A DNA stretch of 64,000 nt from Schlesneria paludicola DSM 18645 (GCF_000255655.1 NZ_JH636434.1:3418312-3482311); one strand, 5' to 3'. Positions 18,168-28,600 are shown, counted from the stretch's first letter. The notes: generated from the sequence alone by a model not told the origin. Numbers and translations are program-made.

Positions 18168-18707
18168 ATGCTCATCACCTTGATCGGTTATCGCGGCACG
18201 GGGAAGACAACTATAGCGCCCCGCCTTGCGCAGCGACTGAAGTTCGACTGGATCGATGCAGACATCGAACTCGAACGGATTGCAGGCCGTTCGATTCGCG
18301 ACATTTTCGCGACGGATGGTGAGCCCGAGTTTCGACGACTCGAACGCGAGAACCTTGTTCGGCTGCTAAAGCGGAATCGACTCGTACTCGCAACAGGCGG
18401 GGGAGCGATCTTGAACGACGCGACCCGCCTCGATCTTCGAGGGGCAGGGCCCGTGGTCTGGCTGAAAGCAAGCGTGGAAGCGATTTCCAAACGGATCTTG
18501 GTCGACGGCGGAGCTTTTGCAAATCGACCCAATCTGACGACGGGGGGCGGAATCGACGAGATTCGTACTCTGGTCGCTCAGCGCGAGCCACTCTATCAAG
18601 AATGTGCAACAATCTCGGTGCCGACGGACAGCCTGCCGATTGATTCGGTCGTCGAGCAGATTCTGAATCAACTGCCTGCGAACTATCGCCAGGAGACGAA
18701 CGCGTGA
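18168..18707 (+). CDS. aroK: Shikimate kinase
   Basis: A 179-residue ATP-dependent kinase that makes shikimate 3-phosphate in the chorismate pathway. The P-loop is GYRGTGKTT (residues 7-15), the shikimate-binding DADIELE follows at about 31-37, the Arg-rich EPEFRRLE at about 52-59, the GGG of LATGGGAI near residue 80, and the lid with NRP lies near 121. Length matches the family. The stop overlaps the next start as GTGA, so it is coupled to the prepilin peptidase gene; the same fusion of unlike functions is common in bacterial aroK operons. aroC lies 16 kb away at 34654-35781. Confidence 0.93.
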   Translation: MLITLIGYRGTGKTTIAPRLAQRLKFDWIDADIELERIAGRSIRDIFATDGEPEFRRLERENLVRLLKRNRLVLATGGGAILNDATRLDLRGAGPVVWLKASVEAISKRILVDGGAFANRPNLTTGGGIDEIRTLVAQREPLYQECATISVPTDSLPIDSVVEQILNQLPANYRQETNA

Positions 18708-20014
18708 TTCCTGGTGATATCCCTCAGCCGATCGTCCTGTTCTGGCTGTTCGTGTTTGGATCGGTCGTGGGAAGCTTTCTCAACGTTTGCATCTACCGGA
18801 TTCCACAACACGATCGGTTGTGGGATCAGTTGAGCGGATTGAATCATCCACCATCAACGTGCCCGTTTTGCAAGAAGCGAATTCTGGCCATCGACAATAT
18901 TCCGATCTTCGGCTGGCTGTGGCTACGCGGTCGCTGTCGCTTCTGCCGACATTCGATCCCGATTCGATATGCTTTGATCGAGTTCTTTAACGGCTTGCTG
19001 TGGGTGGCGCTCTATGTCGCCATCGTACCGGCGGGCTTTCATGCGAAGGTCGAAACGAGCTCGCTCTATTCCACACTCGGGGCCTTGGGACAGCCGGGCA
19101 TCGGTTATCCACAACTGATCTGGCTCGTGAATGCGGAGTTCATCTACTACCTCATTCTGGCCGAAGCTCTTCTGGTTGCGACGTTTATTGACTTCGACTT
19201 GATGATCATTCCGGACGGCGTGACCGTACCGGGAACGATTCTGGGCCTGATTGGGGGAACCATTTTGGGAACTCCGACACTCTGGCCGACCTGGTTTTTT
19301 GCACAGCGTGAACTCAACGGCCTGCAAACCGTCTTGCCCGACGCATTGCAGTGGATGTTGACCATTCCCGAACAGATCGTCTGGTTCAATGCGCATCCGC
19401 ACTGGCACGGATTCGTCAACAGCCTCTTGGGAATGATCGTGGGCGCGGGAACGGTCTGGATGGTCCGGATCATGGGGAACTGGGCGTTCGGCCGTGAGGC
19501 GATGGGACTGGGTGATGTGACGCTGATGGCGATGATTGGCAGCTTTATCGGCTGGCAACCGTCACTCATCGTCTTTTTCATGCTGGCGCCTCTTACCGCA
19601 TTGGCGGCAGTCGCCATCACATTCTCGTTGCGTTTCAACCGCGAAATCCCGTTTGGCCCCTACCTGAGTGCGGGGGCCCTGCTGATCGTGTTCCTGTGGC
19701 GATCCTATTTTTCTGGCTTGGAAGTCTTCTTCGGGCGCGGACCGTTTCTGCTTATCATCTTTGCGCTGATGGGGATGATCTTTTTCCCATTGCTGGTCCT
19801 CATTCGTGGTATCAAGCAATGGCTGGGGTTCAAGGACGATTTTGGCGAGGGCACGTATCAAGAGGGCGAATGGACGTCCGGTGATCAGTTGGCGTTCTAT
19901 GCCAACAAGGACGAGCGAACGACTCAAGAGTCACTGACCCCCAAGACCTGGTGGCCTGGATCTTCCGCGGGACAAGCGACGTCGTACTCAAATCGTTGGC
20001 GTGGAATTCGGTGA
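18704..20014 (+). CDS. Prepilin peptidase (A24 family, PilD/GspO-like)
   Basis: A 436-residue inner-membrane aspartic protease that trims and methylates type IV pilin-like precursors. The cytoplasmic N-terminal domain has the zinc motif CPFCKK...CRFCRH (Cys53, 56, 78, 81). The two catalytic aspartates sit in FIDFDLMIIPD and in GLGDVTLM (the GxGD motif). Eight or more membrane segments are visible, and the C-terminal tail of about 70 residues is soluble and longer than in E. coli PilD, as is a loop at 195-240. It starts with GTG at 18704. Substrates could be pseudopilins such as the numerous DUF1559-type proteins of planctomycetes, but none is in this window. Confidence 0.9.
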   Translation: MIPGDIPQPIVLFWLFVFGSVVGSFLNVCIYRIPQHDRLWDQLSGLNHPPSTCPFCKKRILAIDNIPIFGWLWLRGRCRFCRHSIPIRYALIEFFNGLLWVALYVAIVPAGFHAKVETSSLYSTLGALGQPGIGYPQLIWLVNAEFIYYLILAEALLVATFIDFDLMIIPDGVTVPGTILGLIGGTILGTPTLWPTWFFAQRELNGLQTVLPDALQWMLTIPEQIVWFNAHPHWHGFVNSLLGMIVGAGTVWMVRIMGNWAFGREAMGLGDVTLMAMIGSFIGWQPSLIVFFMLAPLTALAAVAITFSLRFNREIPFGPYLSAGALLIVFLWRSYFSGLEVFFGRGPFLLIIFALMGMIFFPLLVLIRGIKQWLGFKDDFGEGTYQEGEWTSGDQLAFYANKDERTTQESLTPKTWWPGSSAGQATSYSNRWRGIR

Positions 20015-20066
20015 CAACGAATTCTGCGTGGACTTGCTCAAGAGTCTGTTGAATCTTTGACGCCGG

Positions 20067-22349
20067 CTATCGCGCCAATGCGGTCAGGATGTCTCGCGCG
20101 GCCCTCGTTGGAACCAGCGCCGTGTCCGCAATTCCCGAAACGACGCGAGTGATATTGTGATCAACCTGATCCGGCACTTTCCACGCGGTCCCATTGGCGG
20201 CCGTCAGATAGGCAGACAGCGTATGATGCCCGCTTCCAGGGCGTTCGCCGATCAGATGAATGATCGTCCGCGAATCAGGAAGTCCGCCGAACAGAATCTC
20301 GCCGATTCTGTAACCCGCACGAACGCGTCCACTATTCACGACGAAGATCTGAGGAGCAACGCGCAAGCCTGACTGTGTCAGCAACGGGCGAAGTTCGTCG
20401 AGCAATGGTAACAGGTTTCCTTCGTCCATCATCGCCAGCGCATTCAGACCTTCCGAAACGACGATGACCGTATCCCACCGCTGTGTCTGTGCGACCTTCC
20501 ACTGCTCCAACAACCGACATGATTCGTCAGAAAGATGCTCACCCGAGGTTGGATGCAGGATGTAGTCGTTGCGATTGGACGAACGTGTCGCAAGGGGGAT
20601 GGCATTCGGGATGCGTTTGACGAAAGTGGGGTCCCACTCTTTCCAAATACAGCGTTTCGCGTCTTCGTAAACGGTTTGAATTTCAGCTCGAATCTTTGGC
20701 GCCAATTCCGACGGACGCTCACCAAAGCCTTGTGCGAGAAAGACGCCGCGTTGCCGGATTTCGGCGATGATCCGATTGGACTCGGCCACAATTTCGGCGT
20801 CGGTACGAACGTCGTTTTTTCGGCGGCAGTACTGCAAGTAGACCCAGGTCGGATCGCCAAAGTGCTCTGTCGGTTTTCCGTCCGCGCTGATGACGCCAAT
20901 CTGCTGGAAGAAGGACCACATGCGATCGTCGACACGATATCCGAATTTTTCTCGAAGACGAACATGGTCCTGAAACCCGGTTGTCAGATACCCCAGCATC
21001 GGATCAATCTTGGTCGGAAGCGCCATCAAGTATGCCGGGTTCGCGGGAGCAATATGTTCCAGGCACCAGTCCAAGTCATCGAGAGAAATATCCATGTGGA
21101 GAGTCGAGCAGACATCAAGTCCGATGGTTAGGCCGTGCAGCTTGCCCATCACGATATCTTCCAGACAGCAACGGACGAGTTGTTCGCGCGTGCGAAACAC
21201 CTCGGGGCCGATGAATCCAGCAACGTCATTGATGTGCAGCCAAGCCTGATTGACGGGAATATTCTTGGCCTTCGCAATTTCGTGAGCCATCCCGCGTGCA
21301 AATCCATACTTGCGAGATTCGAGCAACACCATGTCGCAGCCATGCCCGTGGCCATTCGTGAAATCGGCCCCTTGCCCCGATTCTAAATACAATCCAAACC
21401 GCCCCGTTCGACTTCGGGCGTACTGGGCCATCTTCTCGAGACTGATGTCGAACGTCGCATTGGCATCGTCGTTGCCTGCGATACTCTGAAACCAGAACTC
21501 CGTTGAACCTGGATGTACGCGTTCGACTTCCGCCTGCACGTCGATATGGGCGAGCACGCAATGGGGAATCACGTGGTCAATCTGAAAGGTCTTGAGCACG
21601 TCCTGCAGGGCCAGTTCCACCGCCGCGACGGAACGGGGGTCACTCGAGACAGGATTGGTTCCGAGCAGGACATCGCCGACAGCGTACGCGAAGGCATCGA
21701 AGACTTGAAAACGGATATCGTCGACATTGTCCGTCGGCGAATTTGGTTGCACACGCGCGCCCAGATATCCTTGACTTCCAATATTCGAACCGTGCAGCGG
21801 ATGGAAGATCGTCCGGCCGATTGCGATCAGCTCGTCGTTGCTCATCAACCGCACGAGGCACGCAATGACGTCGCTCGTCAATCCTGGCAGGATCGACTTC
21901 AGTTCGGCGGCGCTGGATGTCAGCAAGCACTGCTTCAACGCCCCAACCGTCCGCTGGGCCCAGATTCCGAGTGCATCGCGCGACGCGAAACTGTCGTTCC
22001 ATTGGGAAAGTTGGTCTTTCCAAGGTGGATGAGCCATAAGATCCGAGACAACCGTGTTTGCCAAAAGCTCGCGTGCCCGGCTGCGGCCGACATCATTTGC
22101 GGCTGCCACACCGATCAAGGCATCGCCTTCTTTGAACTCGTTTGCGGCCCCCAGGATCTGCTGATAATCGCGAATCTCGAACTTACCGCACTGTCGCTGG
22201 AGATACGAGAAAATGTCTTCCTCGAAACGAATGGTGGCAATGTCCACCCCCTGGCTGGGCGGTTCGGCCCAAGCGAGAGTGGGAACTAGCCCGCGCCCGA
22301 ATGCGAGTGGAACTGAAACAGCCGCGAGGAATTGACGCCGGTTGAACAT
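20067..22349 (-). CDS. eutBC: Fused ethanolamine ammonia-lyase EutB-EutC with Tat signal
   Basis: A 760-residue protein from the ATG at 22349; the frame is open to 22610 but the extra part looks untranslated. Residues 1-30 form a twin-arginine signal (MFNRRQFLAAVSVPLAFGRG, ending AWAEPP). Residues 38-510 are EutB: GARVQPN (Arg199, Gln201), GTNPV (Asn232), YLESGQGA (Glu323), GFIGPE and IGLDVCSTLH (Asp412) match the substrate-binding residues of the E. coli enzyme. Residues 600-760 are EutC: VVSEGLNALAM, VNSGRVRAG, HLIGERPGSG. The activity would be adenosylcobalamin-dependent conversion of ethanolamine to acetaldehyde and ammonia. No other eut genes are near. Both the fusion and the export signal are odd for a coenzyme-B12 enzyme. 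Confidence 0.88.
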   Translation of the reverse strand: MFNRRQFLAAVSVPLAFGRGLVPTLAWAEPPSQGVDIATIRFEEDIFSYLQRQCGKFEIRDYQQILGAANEFKEGDALIGVAAANDVGRSRARELLANTVVSDLMAHPPWKDQLSQWNDSFASRDALGIWAQRTVGALKQCLLTSSAAELKSILPGLTSDVIACLVRLMSNDELIAIGRTIFHPLHGSNIGSQGYLGARVQPNSPTDNVDDIRFQVFDAFAYAVGDVLLGTNPVSSDPRSVAAVELALQDVLKTFQIDHVIPHCVLAHIDVQAEVERVHPGSTEFWFQSIAGNDDANATFDISLEKMAQYARSRTGRFGLYLESGQGADFTNGHGHGCDMVLLESRKYGFARGMAHEIAKAKNIPVNQAWLHINDVAGFIGPEVFRTREQLVRCCLEDIVMGKLHGLTIGLDVCSTLHMDISLDDLDWCLEHIAPANPAYLMALPTKIDPMLGYLTTGFQDHVRLREKFGYRVDDRMWSFFQQIGVISADGKPTEHFGDPTWVYLQYCRRKNDVRTDAEIVAESNRIIAEIRQRGVFLAQGFGERPSELAPKIRAEIQTVYEDAKRCIWKEWDPTFVKRIPNAIPLATRSSNRNDYILHPTSGEHLSDESCRLLEQWKVAQTQRWDTVIVVSEGLNALAMMDEGNLLPLLDELRPLLTQSGLRVAPQIFVVNSGRVRAGYRIGEILFGGLPDSRTIIHLIGERPGSGHHTLSAYLTAANGTAWKVPDQVDHNITRVVSGIADTALVPTRAARDILTALAR

Positions 22350-22505
22350 GATCTGGTCGGATCCCCAGTAGAGAAGTTCCGAAATGATACCTGAAAACGA
22401 CGATCTTCGACCAGCGCGGGTTTGGAGAACTGCGAAATCCGAAGAAAGATCGGGTATGCTCGCAGGGCGGAATGCAGATCGAACCAAATTCGATCTTTGG
22501 AAACG

Positions 22506-23111
22506 ATGAATCAACCTGGAACGCAGCGCGACGGCGAAATCGGGCGCGAGTTGGAGAGATGGCAGATGGAGGTTTCCGCGAACGAAAGTTCTCCTGGTTT
22601 TGTAAGTCAATTGGCGCTTTGTGTTGCGCGGTTTTCGACATCCGCTTGGATCGGCGCCGCATCGCTGTTCGTCGTGGTGAGCATCTTGGAAGTCACCAAT
22701 CCGGGATTTGACGCGACGACAAAAGACATGCTCGTCGCACTGCGATTCCCCATGTTCTACCTGTTCGGTTCAAGCCTGATTGGCCTGGGCTGGCTGGGAA
22801 CATTGGTCACCGGAAACAAGGAATTGCCAGCCGGTCGCCGACGAGTGGCCCTGCTGCTGTTGGCGGCGGTTCTGCTGCTGATGGTGGTCGACTATCTTTG
22901 GATCTATCAACCACTGTTGCAACTGGTCGAGCCACCGGGCCAAACGAAACCATCCAGCTTCGCCCGCTATCACGACGCCTCGAAAAAGATCAATCTGGTC
23001 GGCCTGACATTCGGTTTCGTCGCCGTGCTGCTCTTGAATTGGCCCGCGAGAATCACTTCCATGCACCGTGGCGAGGGCGCACTCCCCCACGCAGGAAATG
23101 GAGCCTCCTGA
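22506..23111 (+). CDS. Four-helix membrane protein (DUF4149/TMEM205-like)
   Basis: About 201 residues from the ATG at 22506; an alternative ATG at 22566 has GGAG nine bases upstream. Four hydrophobic segments appear at about 45-65, 85-105, 115-140 and 170-190, with the last carrying KKINLVGLTFGFVAVLLLNW. The phrase FARYHDASKKINLVG is similar to the DUF4149 family of small membrane proteins. No catalytic residues are obvious. It is divergent from eutBC and lies 137 bases before the amidohydrolase gene on the same strand, perhaps in the same transcript. Function unknown. Confidence 0.7.
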   Translation: MNQPGTQRDGEIGRELERWQMEVSANESSPGFVSQLALCVARFSTSAWIGAASLFVVVSILEVTNPGFDATTKDMLVALRFPMFYLFGSSLIGLGWLGTLVTGNKELPAGRRRVALLLLAAVLLLMVVDYLWIYQPLLQLVEPPGQTKPSSFARYHDASKKINLVGLTFGFVAVLLLNWPARITSMHRGEGALPHAGNGAS

Positions 23112-23247
23112 CATCGTTGAGATGGTGGTCCAGTGCTTCGCAGACACCGCAACGTCACGACGACGATCGCAAGGACTTAAAGGTTGTCACGCCCTCCGTG
23201 ACTTGAATGAACCGTGTCACGACTCCTTCTCTGGATTAGGGTCCACC

Positions 23248-24081
23248 ATGAACTTCATTGATGCCCATGTGCATGTTTGGACACCCGACACCGAACGCTA
23301 TCCACTGGCAGCCGGGTTTCGAATTGAAAACATGGATCCCCCCAGTTTCACCACGGAGGAATTGAGTGAGCAGGCCGTTCCTGTCGGAGTCGATCGCGTC
23401 GTGCTGATCCAGATGTCGTTTTACGGTGTCGACAATTCCTACATGCTGGATGCCATCGCCAAACAACCCGCACGATACCGCGGAGTGGCGGTCATTGATT
23501 CGGATCGGCCCAATGTGGCCACGACGATGCGAGACCTGAAGAAAAAGGGTGTGCGGGGATTCCGTATTTATCCGAAAGACCAAGCGATCGATCGATGGTT
23601 GTCTACGGACGGAATGCGTGCCATGTGGAAGTGTGGCAGCGAAGAGAATCTGGCAATGTGCTGCTTGATGGGCCCCGACGGACTGCCCGCGCTCGATAAG
23701 ATGTGTGACGAGTTTCCCAATACGCCGGTCGTCATTGACCACATGTGCCTGATTGGGGCCAGCGGCCGTCTGAACCCGCAGGAAATTCAGGCACTGTGTA
23801 ATATGGCAAGGCACAAGCAACTCTCAGTCAAGGTGTCGGCATTCTATGCGCTAGGACACAAGAAGTCCCCCTACCAGGATCTGGTGCCGCTCATCCGTCG
23901 ATTGTGCCACGAGTTTGGGACGGATCATTTAATGTGGGCGTCCGACAGCCCGTTCCAGGTCGTCAACGGGCATACCTATAAAGCGTCGATCGATCTGATT
24001 CAGTCGTCTCTCGATTTCCTGAAACCAAATGACCTGGAGTTTCTATTGAGGAAGACCGCGGAACGCGTTTTTTTCCGCTAA
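23248..24081 (+). CDS. Amidohydrolase, COG3618/Amidohydrolase_2 family
   Basis: A 277-residue TIM-barrel metal hydrolase. The N-terminus MNFIDAHVHVW carries the HxH metal ligands, VVIDHMCLIG gives the next conserved His, and WASDSPFQV near residue 237 gives the metal-binding Asp. The same set is found in 2-pyrone-4,6-dicarboxylate lactonase-like and fuconolactonase-like proteins, so hydrolysis of a lactone or a decarboxylation is expected; the substrate is unknown. The frame runs back to 23068, but the ATG at 23248 has AGGG six bases upstream and gives the family N-terminus. It converges with murG. Confidence 0.85.
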   Translation: MNFIDAHVHVWTPDTERYPLAAGFRIENMDPPSFTTEELSEQAVPVGVDRVVLIQMSFYGVDNSYMLDAIAKQPARYRGVAVIDSDRPNVATTMRDLKKKGVRGFRIYPKDQAIDRWLSTDGMRAMWKCGSEENLAMCCLMGPDGLPALDKMCDEFPNTPVVIDHMCLIGASGRLNPQEIQALCNMARHKQLSVKVSAFYALGHKKSPYQDLVPLIRRLCHEFGTDHLMWASDSPFQVVNGHTYKASIDLIQSSLDFLKPNDLEFLLRKTAERVFFR

Positions 24082-24172
24082 TTGTATTTGAGCTTCGCCC
24101 TGTGCGAGGATCGAGCTTCACGTCGCCGACAGAACTCTCGTCACATTCAATCCCGCGTGTTTCAATAGGCCG

Positions 24173-25354
24173 TCAACGCTTGCTCCGATGCGTGTCGTTG
24201 ACCGTCTGAAGAATGGCATCGGCGATGTTCCGCGCGGCTTTGGGCCGCGCAAGCGCGCGCGCGGCCCAACCCATCTTGCGGCGTCGATCAGGATCGGCTG
24301 CCAACGCGGCCATGGCTCGAGCCAGATTCGCTGCGGTGTCTTCTTTCGGCTCGACATGTTCGACCATCATCGCCGCCCCCTGGTCGACGAAGACCTGAGC
24401 GTTCGCCCGTTGGTGGTCGTCGGCGGACTGCGGATAGGGAAGCAGGATCATCGGAAGTCCGGCACACGCAAGTTCGGCCAAAGTAGTGGCCCCCGCTCGT
24501 GAGATAATCCAATCAGCGTTTGCGTATTCACCTGGCATATCACGAAAGAATGGCTCGACGACGGCGGAGATCCCCAGCTCACGATAGGCCTCGGCGATCT
24601 GAGCGGCCTGTCGTGGCCCCGATTGGTGCGCGATTTTCCAGAGGATGCGATCGCCTTTCAACTGACGGATCGCAGATACGACTGCGTCATTCAGCGATTC
24701 GGCCCCCTGACTGCCGCCAAGAATCAATAGTCGGATTGTCCGGCTGGTCAGGTCTGCAGAAAGCGGCGCTGCCCGATCGTAGAGCACAGCGATCTGTTCA
24801 CGAACGGCGTTTCCCGTCATGACCACGTCACTGGTTGCCCGCAATCGCAATCTGGATTGTTCGAACGAAATACAAACTCGATTGGCGAACCGACAAAGCC
24901 AACGTGTCGTACGCCCCGGGATGACATTTTGTTCCAGTAGGACGACAGGAATTTTAAGTCGACTCGCGGCCCAGACCAGCGGAGCGCTCGCGAACCCACC
25001 CAGACCGATGACGGCCGTCGGTTGCAGTTCCAATAGCAGACGCGAGGCCTGTCGGCAGGCTCGTCCATTCTGCCAGAGGAAACGAAACGGGTTCCGCTTC
25101 AGTGTGGTCGAGGGTTCGACCGGAAGCACCTGATGCTCAAAGTGATGTTCGCTGACAATCATCGATTCAATGGCGCGTGTGGACCCCACAAAGACAATGC
25201 GCGACCCAGGATCATCCGCAAGCAATTGATGCGCGACGGCGATGCCTGGGAACAGATGGCCTCCCGTACCGCCACCAGCGAAAATATAGGTTGCTGCGGA
25301 CGTCATCGACTGGTGAACTCGGCTTTCGTCGGTTGAGCTCGAGACGGTTTTCAT
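24173..25354 (-). CDS. murG: MurG, UDP-GlcNAc:lipid I N-acetylglucosaminyltransferase
   Basis: A GT28-family enzyme of 393 residues that converts lipid I to lipid II on the inner face of the membrane. The nucleotide and lipid-carrier motifs GGGTGGHLFPG (about 27-37), GGFASAP, LLEQN, ILGGSQGAESLND and ISRAGATTLAELACAGLPMILLPYP are all present. Two ATGs are possible: 25354, used here, and 25306, which gives the more usual short N-terminus; neither has a strong Shine-Dalgarno site. It is outside a dcw cluster, as is common in planctomycetes. Its presence, with lysA and a peptidoglycan amidase nearby, supports peptidoglycan synthesis in this cell. Confidence 0.92.
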   Translation of the reverse strand: MKTVSSSTDESRVHQSMTSAATYIFAGGGTGGHLFPGIAVAHQLLADDPGSRIVFVGSTRAIESMIVSEHHFEHQVLPVEPSTTLKRNPFRFLWQNGRACRQASRLLLELQPTAVIGLGGFASAPLVWAASRLKIPVVLLEQNVIPGRTTRWLCRFANRVCISFEQSRLRLRATSDVVMTGNAVREQIAVLYDRAAPLSADLTSRTIRLLILGGSQGAESLNDAVVSAIRQLKGDRILWKIAHQSGPRQAAQIAEAYRELGISAVVEPFFRDMPGEYANADWIISRAGATTLAELACAGLPMILLPYPQSADDHQRANAQVFVDQGAAMMVEHVEPKEDTAANLARAMAALAADPDRRRKMGWAARALARPKAARNIADAILQTVNDTHRSKR

Positions 25355-25689
25355 CGAACGAGAATCATGGCTCGCAACACAATCTGAAAACGAAATTCGT
25401 GAGACCTTCAGTCTGAGCGAAGTTTTTGCAACATGCCAGCCGCTCTTGAGCGGTTTTTGCCGATCACAAGCAGTGGTCCTGAATTTTGCGTCAGGCTGAG
25501 TCAGCCAAAATGACTTAATCGCTCATTGAATTGCGATGCATATAAATCACTTAAAACAACTTACGACTTAAGTCACAAAAGGACAATCAGCCTTAATCGA
25601 TTGATATTCACATTGATTCACCTGCGCAATCTCACGTAGAACCCGCAGACCTACGGCCCACAGTCTTCGGCGCCGTCAAACTCCCCGTC
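25355..25689. other. Divergent promoter region between murG and the autotransporter
   Basis: About 335 bases. The right part (25505-25625) is AT-rich for this genome, with recurring CTTAA/TTAAG motifs and the palindrome GACTTAAGTC at 25565-25574. An odd-centred palindrome GGCTGAGTCAGCC lies at 25494-25506. These are likely regulator sites for the autotransporter (inference). A terminator-like hairpin at 25440-25458 is listed separately. Confidence 0.5.
25440..25458 (+). terminator. Small terminator-like hairpin in the autotransporter leader region
   Basis: CCGCT at 25440-25444 and AGCGG at 25449-25453 flank a CTTG loop and are followed by TTTTT. No plus-strand gene ends upstream of it, since murG is divergent. 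It may end a short untranslated RNA or act as an attenuator. The stem is only five base pairs. Confidence 0.45.
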
Positions 25690-28600
25690 GTGCACAGCCC
25701 TCAAATCGAGTCAAAGATGGCCAACATTCGCGCAAAAAGCCATGTGAACCTGTTGCACAATACACTCTTGAAGCCAGATCGCGCATCCGCCATCGTGCCG
25801 GGGCGACACCTTGCAGACGCTCGAGGGCGACGTCTGGCGCGAGCCTGTGCCCGAACAGTCTGTCTCGCGATTCTCTCGTGGATGTCCACGGCAGCAGCCA
25901 TGGGGCAGTCCATCAATGTGGGAACCTCTGTCGACTTCAATGCCGCCATTCAAACGATCAACAGCAATCCGACGACGGCCTACACGCTCAACTTGACGAG
26001 CGGATTCACCATGGGGCAGCAGTCCCCCGACTTCGCCAGCAATTCGAATATCACGCTGACGGGCAATACGAACACGATCGATGGGGCAGGATCTTACCAG
26101 CCGCTGATCATCGATAGTGGAACCGTCACACTGCAAAACCTAAGCATTACCAACACCGGACAACCCACCATGGTCAATGGGGGCACACTGGTCGATAAAA
26201 CGGGTAGCCTACAAGGAGACGTCATCAACAATGGTGCTGTCGCGTTCAACACGTCCGACAGCTTTACCTACACGGGCGACATGTCAGGAACCGGTAGCGT
26301 GCTTGTCACGGGAACCGGAACGATCACCTTCAATGGCTCGAACAGCTACACCGGCGGCACAACGGTCGATGCCTATACGACCCTGGTGGGGACAACGGAC
26401 AGTATCCAAGGAAATATCGTCGACAATGGTGTTGTCACATTCAATCAGTCGACCGCTGGAACATACGCGGGTGCGATCTCTGGTGCTGGAAGCGTCGTGA
26501 TCTCCGGAACGGGAGCAGTCACATTCACCGGCGCCAATAACTATTACGGCGGAACAACGATCTCCCAAGGCAGCACACTCATTGGATCGACCGACAGCCT
26601 GTTGGGAGTCATCACAAACGGCGGAACGTTGAAAATCGATCAGGCCACCACAGGCACACTTGCCGGCAATGTGATCGGGACGGGAAGTGTCGTGATCGGT
26701 GGTGGTGGAACCGTCAACCTGATCGGAGCGAATTTCTACAGCGGGGGAACCACGCTCACCAGCGGTACGACGGTGATTGGGAATACTGACGGTATTCAGG
26801 GCAATTTCGTGAACAATGGCTCCGTGACCATCGATCAGAATGCCGTAGGGACCTACCGAGGAAACATGTCTGGCGCCGGGTCAATGACACTGACCGGTGG
26901 AGGGACCATCACATTCACAGGAGTCAACAGTTACACCGGAGGCACGTCCATTGGTAGCGGCACGACGCTGATTGGATCGACGAGCAGTCTTCAAGGGAAC
27001 ATCGACGTCAACGGTCTCTTGAAAGTTTCACAGGTTGCGAGCGGTACGTTGTCGAGCAACATTAGCGGGAACGGCAGCGTCGAAATCAATGGTGCAATTT
27101 CCATGACGGGTCACAATTCCTACTTGGGAGGAACCACGGTCGACGCGGGAGGATCGCTGACAGGGACCAGCCTCGCCGTCCAAGGCAACATCGTCAATAA
27201 CGGGTCGGTGACCTTCCAGAATATGAACGCGTTGATTCCTGGTGGCGGCGGAGGTGTCGTCACGCCGGCCATCGTGATTCCGGGCATGACGTCATTCACC
27301 AATACCTATTCTGGGAACATGTCGGGAACCGGATCTGTCCACCTGACGGCGGGCGGTCCGTACTCGTTCTTCGGGACGAATACCTACACCGGCGGAACAA
27401 CCGTGGATGCCAACGCACTCCTGTATGGCAACACGAATAGCATTCAGGGAAACATCGTCAACAACGGCCTGGTGGAAATCAGCCAAGGAACAAATGGAAC
27501 TTATGCAGGCAATATGTCGGGAACGGGTGGGGTGGGGATTGGTGGCGGTGGTACGTTCACGTTGTCCGGAACAAACACGTATCTCGGCGGCACGACGCTC
27601 GGCAGCCTGACGACGTTGATCGGAACAACCAACAGCCTGCAGGGCCCTATTCTGAATGACGGCACGGTTCGATTCGATCAGACCACAAGCGGCACGTTTG
27701 CTGGCGCAATGAATGGAGCCGGGAAGGTCGAAATCAGCGGAACAGGACCGGTAACGTTTTCGGGAACAAACGGCTACAGCGGCGGGACGACGATCAACAC
27801 CGGCAGCATCTTGATCGGCACCACGAACAGCCTGCAAGGTGCGATCACGAACAATGGAACCGTTCGTTTCAGCCAATCGGCAAGCGGGGCTTATCTGGGA
27901 AACATGACTGGAACCGGTCATGTCGACATCAATGGATCGGGCACGGTCGGATTCTTTGGGACCAACACCTACACTGGCGGCACATCGATTAACAATGGCG
28001 CGACCCTTTACATCGGCGGCACGACGAGTGGTTCACTCGATGTCAATAATGGCGGCACGCTGCGTGGTTATGGCGCGGTTGGAAGTACCTTCGTGCATGC
28101 CGGTGGGACGATCGCTCCCAATATTTTGAACGAACCTCAAGTCACATTCGCCCCCATCTATATCAGTTATCCACTTCCGACGACTTCCGATCCAACGGCC
28201 TACAGTTTGAAGATCGATGGTCACTTTACTCAGGGGACAGGCAGTACCTACACAACCGCATTGAGTGCCCAGGGGAATGATCAAATTAAGGTCACCGGCG
28301 CGGCCGAGATCCAAGATGGCGCCCGCCTCAACGTCGTTGTCGATTCAGGAACTTACACCGTTGGCAAAAAATATGACATTTTGACGGCGGGCGATGGAAT
28401 TAGCGGCAAATATTCGACGGTCGCGTTTTCTTCGTTCAATCAACACATTGAGTTCGTACAGGTCTACAGCCAGAACGACCTGACCCTGGTGGTCAATTCC
28501 ACGCTGGCGGGGTCGGCCACTTCCGCCAATCAGTTGGCGATCGCGAGGGCCATCGATCAAAGCAGTGGCGTTGCAACGGGCGACTATGCCAATGCTGTCA

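Noticed and set aside
18923..19558. 211-codon minus-strand frame in the prepilin peptidase gene
   Set aside because: Low-complexity His/Arg-rich shadow frame opposite a conserved membrane protein.
21513..22289. 258-codon plus-strand frame inside eutBC
   Set aside because: Antisense to a well-supported enzyme; the translation is rich in His, Arg and Gln, typical of shadow frames in GC-rich DNA.
20067..25354. Possible eut operon or microcompartment locus
   Set aside because: Neighbours are an unknown membrane protein, an amidohydrolase and murG; no shell, EutA, EutE or EutG genes.
26266..28030. Regular 195-bp repeats considered as a CRISPR-like or satellite array
   Set aside because: The repeats are in frame, diverged at DNA level and encode beta-strand units of the autotransporter passenger.
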